Shown one piece after another: positions 23,593-34,917 of a DNA stretch of 64,000 bases. Origin of the DNA: Cymbidium sinense. Lineage: Eukaryota > Streptophyta > Magnoliopsida > Asparagales > Orchidaceae. The stretch spans positions 124,001 through 188,000 of the forward strand of contig JAKCPB010000334.1 of assembly GCA_021442155.1 (NCBI GenBank), in the 5' to 3' direction. The stretch's first letter is position 1; the number at the start of each line of letters is the position of its first letter. Position numbers and translations under genes: made by a program. Under the pieces are notes generated by a model, which worked only from the letters and a program-made list of their open reading frames with translations, was not told the DNA's origin and did no database searches.

Positions 23593-26500
23593 AATCCTAA
23601 ATAAAAATAATTGTAAATAAAAATAAAATAAACCTAAACTAAAATAAAATAAAAATAAATAAAACCTAAACCTAAAAATAAACCTAAAATAAATAAAAAA
23701 ATAAACTAAACTAAACTAAAAATAAACTAACCTAAATAAAATAAAATCAAATAAAAAAAACCTAAACTAAAAATAAAATAAACTAAACTAAAATAAAATA
23801 AAATAAAATAAACTACACTAAAACATCCTAAATAAAATAAATAAAAAAACTAAAAAAAAAACCTAAAATAAAACCTAAACAACCTAAAATAAAAACCTAA
23901 AGCAAAAAACAAAACCAAAAAATAAATAAATAAAAATACTAAACCAAAATAAAATATAAAATAAAATAAAATAAAACTAAACTAAAACTAAACCTAAACT
24001 AAACCTAAAAAAAATAAAATAAAAATAAACTAAAACTAAAATAAAATAAAAAAACTAAATAAATAAAATAAAAAATAAAATAAATAAAACTAAAAATAAA
24101 AAAATAAAATAACTAATAAATAAATAAAATAAATAAAACCTAAAATAAAAATAAATAAAATAAAAAAAATAAAAAATAAAAAATAAAATATAAATAAAAA
24201 AAAATAAAAAAATAAAAATAAAATAAACTAAATAAATAAAATAAATAAACTAAATAAAATAAAACTAAAATAAAAAATAAACCTAAATAAAATAAAATAA
24301 ATAAACTAAAATAAAAATAAATAAAAAAATAAAATAAAAATAAACTAAAATAAAACCTAAAACCTAAAAAAATAAAATAAAATAAACCTAAACCTAAAAA
24401 TAAAAAATGATAAACCTAAATAATAAAATAAAAATAAAATAAACTAAAAATAAACAAAACTTAAAATAAATAAAAATAAACTAAAAAATAAATAAAATAA
24501 ACTAAATATATAAACTAAATAAAAAAAATAAAAATAAATAAAATAAAATAAAAATAAATAAATAAAATAAATAAAAAATAAATAAAATAAATAAAATAAT
24601 AAATGGAAACCAAATTATTTGAATTTAAAAAAAAAAAATAAAAATAAATAAAATAAAATAAAAAAAACCTAAAAACTAAACCTAAATAAACCCAAACCAA
24701 AACCCAACCTAAAATAAACTAAACCTTAAAACCCTACCTAAACCTACTAAAACTAAACCCTAAACTAAAACCTAAAAAAACTGACTAAAAAACCTAAAAA
24801 TAAAATAAAACTGACCTAATAAAATTAAAAATAAAATAAATAAATACCAAAATATAAAATAAATAAAAATAAATAAAATAAAATAAAATAAATAAAACCT
24901 AAATAAAAAAAATAAACCTAAAAAAAATAAAATAAAATATAAAATAAAAAAAAATAATAAAACTACTATAAATAATAATAAATAAAATAAAAAAAAAAAT
25001 AAAATATAAAAAAATAAATAAAATAAACCTAAACTAATAAAAATAAAACTAAATAAACTAAACCTAAAAAAAATAAAAAAATAAATAAAAAAAAACTAAA
25101 ATAATAAATATAAATAAAACTAAATAAAAATGATAAAATAAAAATAAAAACTAAACCAAAAACTAAAATAAAATAAAATAAACTAAACCTAAATAATACT
25201 AAATAAAAATAAAAAAAATAAAATACCTAAAAAACACCTAATAAAAAATAAAAAAAAATACTACCAAACCTAAAAAATAAAATAAACCTAAATAAAAAAT
25301 AAAATAAAATAATAACCTAAACTAAAAATAAACCTAAAATAAATAAAATAAAATAAAAACTAAATAAAATAAAACCAAAATAAAACTATAAATAAAAATA
25401 AATAAAATAAAAATAAATAAACCTAAATAAATAAAATAAAATTATAAAAATAAAATAAAAAAAAAATAAACTAAAAATAAAACTAAATAAATAAAAAAAA
25501 ACCTAAACTAAACTAAAAAAAAAAACCTAAAATAAAATAAAATAAATAAAATAAAATCTAAACTAAAATAAAATAAAAATAAAACCTAAAACCTACTAAA
25601 TAAACAAAACCTAAACCTAAATAAAAAAATAAATAAATTAAAATAAATAAAACTAAAAATAAAATAAAAATACCTAAAACCTAAACTAAAAAATAAAATA
25701 AAACCTAAACCTAAACATAAAAAAATAAAAATAAAACCTAAAATAAAATAAAAAAAAAAATAATAAATAAAATAACCTAAACTTTAAAAAATAAAAAACT
25801 AAACTAAATAATAAACTAAAATAAAATAAAATAAAATAAATTAATAATAAAAATAAATAAATAAATAAATAAAAATAAAAAATAAATAAATAAATAAATA
25901 AACCTAAATAAAACCTAAAACCCTAAACCCTAAACTAAATAAACCTAAACCCTAAAAAAATAATAAAACCTAAACTAAATAACCTAAATAAACCTAAACC
26001 TAACAACCCTAAACACTAAAACCTAACTCTAAAACTAAATAAATTAAAATAAAAACCCAAAACCCCAAAAAACTAAACCTAAAAAAAACTAAAAATAAAC
26101 TAATAACCATAAAATATAAAATAAAAACTAAAATAAAATAAAATAACTAAAAAAAAATAAAAAAAAATAAAATAAATAAAAAAATAAAGATAAACAAAAA
26201 ATAAAAAACTAAAATAAAAAAAAAAAAAAATAATAAATAAAATAAAAATAAATAATAAATAAAACCTAAAAATAAATAAAATAAAATAAAAAAATAAAAT
26301 GATAAACTAAATAAAAAAAATAAAAAAAAAAATAAAACAATAAAAAAAAAACCTAAAAAAAAAAATAAATAAAATAAAAACTAAAAAAAAAAAAAAAAAT
26401 AAAATAAAAAAAAAAAAAACTAATAAATAATAAATAAATAAAAAACTAAAACCTAAATAAAACTAAATAAAACCTAAAATTAAAAATAAATAAAATAAAC

Positions 26501-27987
26501 TAAAAAAATAAAATAAAATAAAATAAAAAAAAATAAAACTAAATAAATAAAAGAAAATAAAATTAAAAATAAAATAAATAAAAAAAAAAAAAAAAAAAAA
26601 CCTAAACTAAAAAATAATAAAAACAAAATAAAAAATAAAATAAACCTAAAATAAAATAAAATAAATAAATAAAAACATAAAAACTAAAATAAAATAAAAA
26701 AAAGATACTTAAAATAAATAAAATAAAACCTAAACCCTAAACTAAAAAACCTAAACCTAAAATAAAAAAATAAACCCTAAATAAACTAAATAACCAAAAA
26801 ATAAATAAAACCTAAACCTAAATAAACCTAAAAAAAATAAACTAAACCTAAAATAAAAAAAATACCTAAAATAAAATAAAACCTAAACTAATAAAAATCA
26901 ATAAAATAAAATAAAAAAATAAATAAAACCTAACTAAAAATAAACAAAATAAATAAAAAATAAATAAAATAAAATTAAACTATAAAAAATAAAAATAAAA
27001 TAAAAAAATAAAAAATAACTAACCAAACCTAAAAAAAAAACTAAAAAATAAAAAAAAATAAACCTAAACTACTAAAAATAAATAAAAAATAATAAAATAA
27101 ATAAAATAAATAAAATAAATAAACCAAAAAAAAAATAAAAATAAATAACTAAAACTAAACTAATAAACTAAACTAAAATAAAAACTAAACTTAAAATAAA
27201 TAAAAAAAAATAAAAAATAAAATAAACTAAAATAAAAAAATAAAAACCTAAACTAAAACCTAATAAAATAAATAAAATAAAATAAAACTAAAACTAAAAT
27301 AAAATAAATAAAAATAAAAAAAAAAAAAAAAATAAAACCTAAAACTAAAATAAACCTAAACCTAATAAAAATAAAAACTTAAAATAAAATAAAAAAAAAT
27401 AAAACAAAATGTAAAATAAAATAAAAAAATAAAATAAATAAAATAAAATAAAACTAACCTAAAAAATAAACTAAAAACCTAAACCTATAAAAAAACTAAA
27501 AAATAAAATAAAACCTAAATAAAATAAATAAAAACCAACCAAATAAAATAAAAATAAATAAACCTAAACCAAACTAAAAATAAAACCTAAATGAACCAAA
27601 ATAATAAATAAAAAAAACTAAACCTAAAAGATAAAATAAACCCTAAACTAATATAAATAAAAAAAAAACCTAAAATAAAAATAAAAAAACTAAAATAAAA
27701 AATAAAACCTAAACCTAACAAAATAAACAAAATAAAACAAATAAAATAAACAAAACTAATAAAATAAAAATAAAATAAAATTAAATAAATAATAAATAAA
27801 TAAAAAATAAACTAAATAACTAAACAAAAAAAAAAAATAAACCTAAACTAAAAACCTAAATAAATAAACCTAAAATAAACCTAAACTAAAATACCTAAAT
27901 AAACTAAAAATAAACCCTAAACCTAAATAAATAAAAGGCATAAACTTAAGAACTAAACAAATTAAAAAAATAAACCTAAATAAAAAT

Positions 27988-28227
27988 GATATATGGAGGT
28001 GGTGGTCAATTATAAAAAACTTATGGCAAAGATATGATGGTGGATCCACTACTAGAGGTTGGTTAATAAGAAAAATTAAGAATAATATCTAATGGGTCTT
28101 AAAGTAGAATGAGTTATCTAGGTTTTGAGCATGCTCAATCTATGTCATATGTCAAAGAAACTGGTGTATTACTTGGATGAAAAAAAGGAAAATGTTGAAC
28201 CTAATTTGTTCTCTATTAAAAAAAACC
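27988..28227 (+). pseudogene. Glycine-rich gene 3' fragment, copy 2 (most decayed)
   Basis: Starts at GATATATGGAGGTGGTGGTC and is followed by pieces of the coding tail (GGATATGATGG, GGATCCACTA) and of the 3' untranslated region (GAGTTATCTAGGTTTTGA, CTGGTGTATTACTTGGATGA). It ends in TTCTCTATTAAAAAAAACC at about 28,227. It is about half the length of copy 1 because of many internal deletions. No open frame remains. Confidence 0.6.
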
Positions 28228-31200
28228 AAAAACCTAAACTAAAACTAACCCTAGACTAAAACCTAAATAAAACCTAAACCCACAAAAACCTAAAACCCTA
28301 AACCTAAACCCTACTAATAACCCTAAACCTAAACCTAAACCTAAACTAAAATAACCTAAACCACAACCACAAACCCAAAAAAACTAAAAACCTAAACTAA
28401 CTAAACTAAATAAAAAAACTTAAACCTAAACCTAAAAATAAAAATAAAATAAATAAAAAATAAAATAAAAAACTAAAACCTAAAGACCTAAACCTAAATA
28501 AAAGAAATAAAAAACTAAACTAAAAGTAAAAAAACATAAAATAAAAAAACTAAACCTAAATAAAAAATAAAATAAACCTAAAATAAAATAAAATAAAATA
28601 AAATAAAAGAAACCTAAAACCTAAAATAAAAATAAATAAAAAATAAAACCTAAAAATAAAAAAACAAAAACCTAAATAAAATAAAATAAACCTAAACCTA
28701 AGAAAAAATAATATAAACAAAAATAAATAAAACCTAAACCTAAATCTAAATCCTAAATAAAATATAATAAATTAAAAATAAACTGAAACCTAAACTAAAA
28801 AATAAAATTTAAAATAAACTAAAAACCTAAACTAAAAAAAATAAAATAAAACCTAAAACTAACTAAAATAAAAATAAAAAACTAAAAAAAATAAAATAAA
28901 AATAAAATAAAAATAAAATAAACCTTAACCTAAAATAAACTAAAATAAAACAAACTAAAATAAATAAAGTAAACTAAATAAAATTAAAATAAACCTAAAA
29001 AGAATAAAATAAAATAAACTAAAATAAATAAAATAAACTAAAAATAAACCTAAAACCTATTATTTAATTTAAAATAAATTAATTAAATTAAAATAAAAAT
29101 AAAACCTAGCCCTAAAAACCCAAAATCTAAACCTAAAGAAAATAAAATAAAATAAACAAAATAAAACTAAACTAAAATAAAATAAATAAAAACCTAAACT
29201 TAAGTAAAAATAAAAAAACCTAAATAAAATAAAAACTAAACCTAAAATAAAATAAAATAAAACTAAATAAAACCTAAAAAAAATAAACCTAAACTTAAAA
29301 CTCAAAATAAATAAACTATAAAATGAACCCTAAAAAAACTTAAACCTAAATAAAATAAATAAACCTAAACTAAATAAAATAAAACCTAAACTAAAATAAA
29401 ATAAACCTAACCTAAACCCAAACCTAAATAAAAAATAAAATAAATAAAAATATAAACCTAAACTAAAAAAAATAAAAACCTAAAAATAAACCTAAAACCT
29501 AAACTAAAGAAATAAAATAAAACTAAACTAAAACCTAAAAATAAAAAAAATAAAACCTAAACATAAAAAATAAAATAAAAATAAAACTAAACTAAAAATA
29601 AAATAAACCTAAAATAAAATAAATAAAAATAAAACTAAAATAAATAAACCTAAAATAAATAAACTAAATAAATAAACCAAATAAAATAAAATATAAACTA
29701 TAAATAAAAATAAATAAAATAAACCTAAACCTATAATAAAAAAAAAAACTAAAATAAATACTAATAAATAAAAACAAAACCTAACTAAAATACCTACCCT
29801 AATAAAAATCCTAAAATAAAACCCAAAAAACCTAACCTAAAACCTAAAACCCTAAAACTAAAACTAAACCCTAAATAAAACCTAAAACCTATAAATATAA
29901 ACATAAAAATAAAATAAATTATAAAAACCTAAATAAAATAAAAAATAAAACCTAAACCTAAACCCAAACCTAATAAAAAATATATAAAATTAAAAAAAAT
30001 AAAACTAAACTAAAATAAAAAATAAAATAAAATAAAATAAAATAAACCAAAAAAAAAATATAAAATAAAAAAACTAAATGTAAAATATAAAAAATAAAAT
30101 AAATAAACCTAAACCCAAAATAAACTACACTAAATAAAATAAAAAAAATAAAAATAAATAAAAATAAAATAAACTAAAAAAATAAAAAAATAAATAAAAT
30201 AAAACCTACCAAAACCTAAAATTAAAAAATAAAACTTAAACCTAAAATAAAAATAAAATAAAACTAAAAAAAATAAACATAAACTAAACCTAAAATAAAC
30301 TATAAAAAAATAAATAAATAAACTAAAATATATAAACTAAACTCTATTTAATTAAAAAAAATACCTACTAAACTAAAATCCTAAAAACTGACCTAAATAA
30401 AACAACCTAAACTTTAACCTACTAAAAATCTAAACTTAAATAAACCAAACTACTCAACTCCTAATAACTGATAACCCTAAACCTACCCTGGGCTCTTACT
30501 AAACCTAAACCAAAAACTAACTACTAACTAACCTACCTAAATCCTCCCTAAATTCCTAAACCCTAAACCTAATACCAAAACCCTCCCTACCTAAACCCTA
30601 AAACTACTACTAAAAATAAAATAAATATAAACTCTAAATTTAAACCTAAACCTAAACTCAAAAATAAATAAATAAAATATAAATAAATAATAAAACCTAA
30701 ACTAAAAAAAATAAAATAAAACATATAAAAAATAAAATAAAATAAACCTAAATAAAATAAATATAAACTAAATAAAAACCTAAACCTAAATAAATAAAAA
30801 AATAAATACTAAAAATAAATAAAAATAAAACCTAAACCCTAAACTAAAAAAAAAAACCAAACTAAAACAAAAAATAAAATAAAATAAAATAAAATAACCA
30901 AAACCTAAACTAAAATAAACTAAACCTAAAACTAAAATAAACTAAACTAAAATAAATAAAATAAACCTAAACCTAAAAATATAAACTAAACTTAAACCTA
31001 AACAAAATAAAATAAAATAAACTAAAAAATAAACACTAAACTAAAAAATAAAAACCTAAAAAATAAACCTAAAAAAAAAAAAAAAACCAAAAAAAATAAA
31101 ATGAAACCTAAACCTAATAAAATTAAAAATAAAACTAAACCTAAAAGAAAATATAATAAAACACCTAAACTAAAATAAAATAAACTAATAAAAGAAACTA

Positions 31201-31535
31201 AATTAAAGAAAATAAAATGAACCTAAATAAAATAAAAATAAAATAAACTTAGATAAATAAAAAATAAAACAAAACTAAAACCTACCAATTTACTTAATAA
31301 AAATAAATCCTAAACCTAAACCCTAAAATTAACCTAAACACTAAACCCTAAATCCCTGACCAAAATAAACCCTAAACTAAAACACTAAACTAAACCTAAA
31401 CCATAAATAAACCCTAAACTAATCCTAAACCTAAACTAACCCCAAAAACACTAAACCCTAACCTAAACCCTAAACTAAAACCCAAAACCCTACCCTAAAC
31501 CCAATCCCAAACCCTAAATCCTAAACTAACCCATA

Positions 31536-31912
31536 AGAATGGGCAAAACCTGATAACACCAATATGTAACTGGCATGGAGGTGAAAAAAGGTTATCATGG
31601 TGGTGGGTGAAATGGAGGTGTTGGTGGATATGGATGGTATGTATGTTATGGATAATAAGTTACACTGGTGGTGGTAAAAGATGATATGATAATCCCTACT
31701 AAAAATGGTTAATAAATAAATAAATGGTTATCATCTAACTATGGAACTATGTCTTTATAATAAGATGGTTCTCTACTTATCTAGGGTTTTGATTTACTCT
31801 ATTGGTGTTCATTTTTATTTATGTCACTTATCTCTTAAACTTTGGTGCTACTTGGTTGATGAAATCAAAAAGAAGAAATGTTGAATTTGAATTTGTTCTC
31901 TATTAAAAACAA
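31536..31912 (+). pseudogene. Glycine-rich gene 3' fragment, copy 3
   Basis: Begins AGAATGGGCAAAACCTG after a CCCTAAA tract and contains GGAGGTG and GGATATGG-type glycine codons in broken frames, a decayed GGTGGTGGTAAAAGATG segment, then the common 3' untranslated sequence (ATGGAACTATGTCTTTATAA, CTATTGGTGTTCATTTTTAT) and the tail GAAGAAATGTTGAATTTGAA before a short A run at about 31,903-31,912. Another CCCTAAA-type tract follows. It lies at the left edge of the segment that is duplicated at 55.3 kb. Confidence 0.65.
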
Positions 31913-32149
31913 TCTTAAACCCTAATCCATGAACACTAAACTAAAACTTAAATCCTAAACCTAAAATATAAACCCTAAACCCTAAATACTAAAACCAAAA
32001 CCCTAAACCCTAAACCCTAAATTGTAAAACCCTAAACACTAAAACCTAAAAACTACAACCAAACCCTAAACTAAACCTAAAACCTAAAAACTATAACCTA
32101 AACCTAAACTAATCCTAAACCCTAACCCTAAATAAACCTAAACCATTAA

Positions 32150-33620
32150 AGATGTCATTAATAGATAAAAGAACCTATTCTAAATGGTATAAAAGAAAAA
32201 TATAAAGTGACTTTCACTTAACTATTAGAGATTTTAATACCCCAACCCTAATCATCTTTTAATACCTATATTATATAATGTAGCATCATATATTTGAGCA
32301 TGTAGTGATGTTTTTTGGATGTTATTAGATGTTTTGAAATGTAGTATATATTGTGCCCTATAGTCTAAATTAAATATAAATCATAAATATTGATTTAATA
32401 AATCACAAGATAAATTTGTTAGATTTGAAATGGGAATTAGGTTGTAATACCAAGTTTGCTATAACTTGTCTAAAATGTAAGACATGTTCAAAATAAATAT
32501 TACATATGGCAACATAGTATAGCATCATATATCATAATATATATTACATTTTAAATTATTTTAGTATTTTATAATCATAAACCACTAGCATTATTTATAA
32601 AAATATTGATTTATACTTTAAAATGGTGGAATTTGGCCAAATTCATAATAGGTAGGGCATGGCATCATAATATATTGTTTTAATTTAAATTATGTAAGTG
32701 ATATGACTAAAATACATAGTTTTTTTATTGTTTAGACTAATATTATGATTTTTTATCTTAAGCAATCACTTGTGATGTGATATGCAATATAATATAATAT
32801 AAAATGTTATAGTGTATTATTATATAGGATTCTATAACATAGTGTAGCATCATGCATTATAGCATACTATTGTGTATTACTACTTGTTGTTTAGCATATT
32901 TTAGTCTTATAGTATGATGCAGTTTGACTAGTATAATTCATAAAAATACTAATTTATAAATGAGATGATGGGATTTGGCGAATTTAAGGTAAACCTTGAA
33001 CATCATTGTGCTAATGTGTCATTTAATCAAAAGAATGAAATTTTGCATCCAAGATAACTCATTTGAAGGTGTAATGTAAGATAATATACTATATGAAAGC
33101 ATATTAAAATATAATGTACATAACAATATAACTTCACATATTTATTAATATGGTGGAGTTTTACTAAATGATTGAACATTTTAATGTTTTACTTTTGTTA
33201 TAATACATTGGGTCAAAATAAAAATGTTAATTTGAAGATTAAGATGGAAGAATTTAAATTCATGGTAACACCAAGATTATGCAATGTACCATTTCTAATA
33301 GAAAATAAACAAATTTACATCTAAATGAACATTATTCATATTTTGAAAATTTTATTTGTTTTTTAAGTGATTCTAATGAGCTGTAATGTTAGACAATATA
33401 TTATATTATAGCAAATTATAATATAACATCATATATTATAATATAATATAGTGTATTAATTCACATAATATGTTTATGATATTTTATGTTAGTTTGAGCT
33501 TACCATACAAATCATAAAATGTTGATAACAATGTTAAGATGATGTATTAGAATGAATACATTATTAGTCTTTTGGTTGAAGTATTAAAGGTGTGCATAAA
33601 GAAAAATAAGATTTGATAAA
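32150..33620. repeat. AT-rich block with diverged ~220-340 base internal repeats, copy 1
   Basis: AT-rich non-coding DNA in which a phrase resembling AAATRTTGATTTA, followed by GGTGGAATTTGGCCAAATTCAT and then an ATAATATATT-rich stretch, recurs in variant forms near 32,385, 32,605, 32,945, 33,222 and 33,515. Each variant also tends to contain CATCATATATTATAATAT-type segments. The units are strongly diverged, with spacing of roughly 220-340 bases. No coding frame is visible. The block follows a CCCTAAA tract and is repeated as a whole at 56,006-57,590. Confidence 0.6.
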
Positions 33621-33639
33621 ATTCCATGTCAAGGACATA

Positions 33640-34917
33640 GAAATCTTAGCTTTGGTAAATAATGAAGCTTTGCCTATAATGAAGCTTTGGTGAAGAAATC
33701 TTAGCTTGCCTTCTCATGGATTATAAAAATTCATCATTTTGATTATTTGATCAATCTCTATTAAAATTCATTTGAGGTCTCCTACCCATAAACATGCAAG
33801 GATCCTCAATTGAGCTCAAGGAGGTCATGCCAACTTTTAATCTTGGTAGCTTTGCTAGTTTAATTTTATCTTTGGCAAGAGATTTGGAGGTTGGTTTGAT
33901 TTTCTTATCTTCACCGAACATATGTAGATGTTGAGATTTCCTTGAGGGATTCTTGTTATCTTTTCATGTTTGCCTAAGAGCCATATAAGGAAAGTTCAAG
34001 GTGGAATTGCCACCGGTGGCCTCGGCTAAGGTTGGTTTAGTCTCTCCATTTCTTATGAGCATAATGGAATGGATCTTCTCTGGAAAGGAAGTCTCCCCTC
34101 TCTTTTTTTTTTTTGCTTGGTCATGAGCCATCACTTGGAATCCATGGAGGAAGTCAATTCTTATTTTTCTATGGTGATGGCCACACTTGGAAGGCTCATT
34201 TTGCTAGGAAGATGCGATATGCAAAACGCATAGGACCTTGTATTGACAATAATAAACATTGATGGGAAATCATTCGCTAGAACAAACCATCCTATGACAT
34301 ATAGACAAACATATATGGAAGCTTTGATCTTAAAACTGGACATGCTAGCATTAGAGGAATTTTTAGAGGAAGGAACAATGTATATTTAAGCCATTTTTCC
34401 ATGCCTTATGATGCATTGTTCCCACTACATGCCAAAGTTGTGGCCTACCTCTTTGCGCTTAAGATAGCCTCTATTCACCCAATGAGGAAGTACTGGATCA
34501 AATCTAACTCCATGATAGTTATCCATATACTAAAGAAGAACGAAGAAGATTTTATTCCTTGGTTCATCATCAATGAGATTAAAGTCTTGAGAAAATTACT
34601 AAGACAATGAAATGTCTTCATAAGAAAGTTGTAATGTCTTTAGCTTTCCTTTTGCTTGTCATTTATCTGCACTCTTTTTATCTTCATAGTTAATGATATC
34701 TTTGCTTTCAAAAAATAAATAATTATCTTCATCTCTCACTTACATAGGGAGGGCAATAGACCTGCTAATTTGTTGACCAACCAAAGTGTTTCTTCTCAAT
34801 CCTTTTGCATCTCCACAACTATAGACCCACAATTGGTGCCTCTGGTATATAGTGACAATTTGGAATTGCCTTATATGAGGACTAAATTTATGTAAACCCT
34901 TTCTCTTTTGATTTTTT
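33640..34917 (+). mobile_element. Fragment of a second LINE family (C-terminal end), present only in the first duplicon
   Basis: Between the AT-rich block and the gypsy 3' region this copy carries about 1.28 kb that the duplicate lacks (at 57,590 the flanks are almost joined). Its right half encodes a LINE RNase H end. Its left half (33,640-34,290) has no clear coding identity; it includes a T run with CCCCTCTC at about 34,097-34,115. It may be an insertion here or a deletion in the other copy. I cannot identify insertion-site duplications. Confidence 0.6.
34300..34895 (+). pseudogene. LINE ORF2 RNase H region (second family), broken
   Basis: A frame through 34,312-34,610 reads YGSFDLKTGHASIRGIFRG, then HFSMPYDALFPLHAKVVAYL, then KSNSMIVIHILKKNEEDF and ends at TGA 34,608-34,610. 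This fits the RVT_3 RNase H of plant LINEs. The first acidic residue (normally DGSF) is Tyr, the Glu of the HAEVVA motif is Lys, and the Asp of SDSM is Asn, so all three catalytic positions are lost. After about 120 unrelated or frameshifted bases, 34,731-34,895 reads HREGNRPANLLTNQSVSSQS, the conserved REGNxxAD C-terminus. The sequence is clearly different from copies A and B. Confidence 0.75.

Larger units (their letters stand above)
23593..32150 (+). repeat. Telomere-like composite array 2 (very A-rich)
   Basis: The left 4.3 kb (to about 27,900) is the most extreme part: A with T and some C, mainly AATAAA, AAATAAAA and CCTAAA words and long A runs, with only a handful of G on the + strand. 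From about 28,230 the modular pattern returns, with junction variants near 29,062 (TATTTAATTT), 30,346 (TATTTAATTA) and 31,290 (TTACTTAAT). CCCTAAA-rich tracts flank the glycine-rich fragments at 27,988 and 31,536. T/F-rich frames on the - strand (24,515-24,700; 29,069-29,305) reflect composition only. No gene or RNA gene is seen apart from the two fragments. Confidence 0.88.

Noticed and set aside
34085..34120. Polypurine tract for a gypsy 3' LTR (CCCCTCTC plus T run, + strand)
   Set aside because: It lies in the segment missing from the second copy, is not next to a TG dinucleotide of a repeated LTR, and is outside the element boundary suggested by G2.
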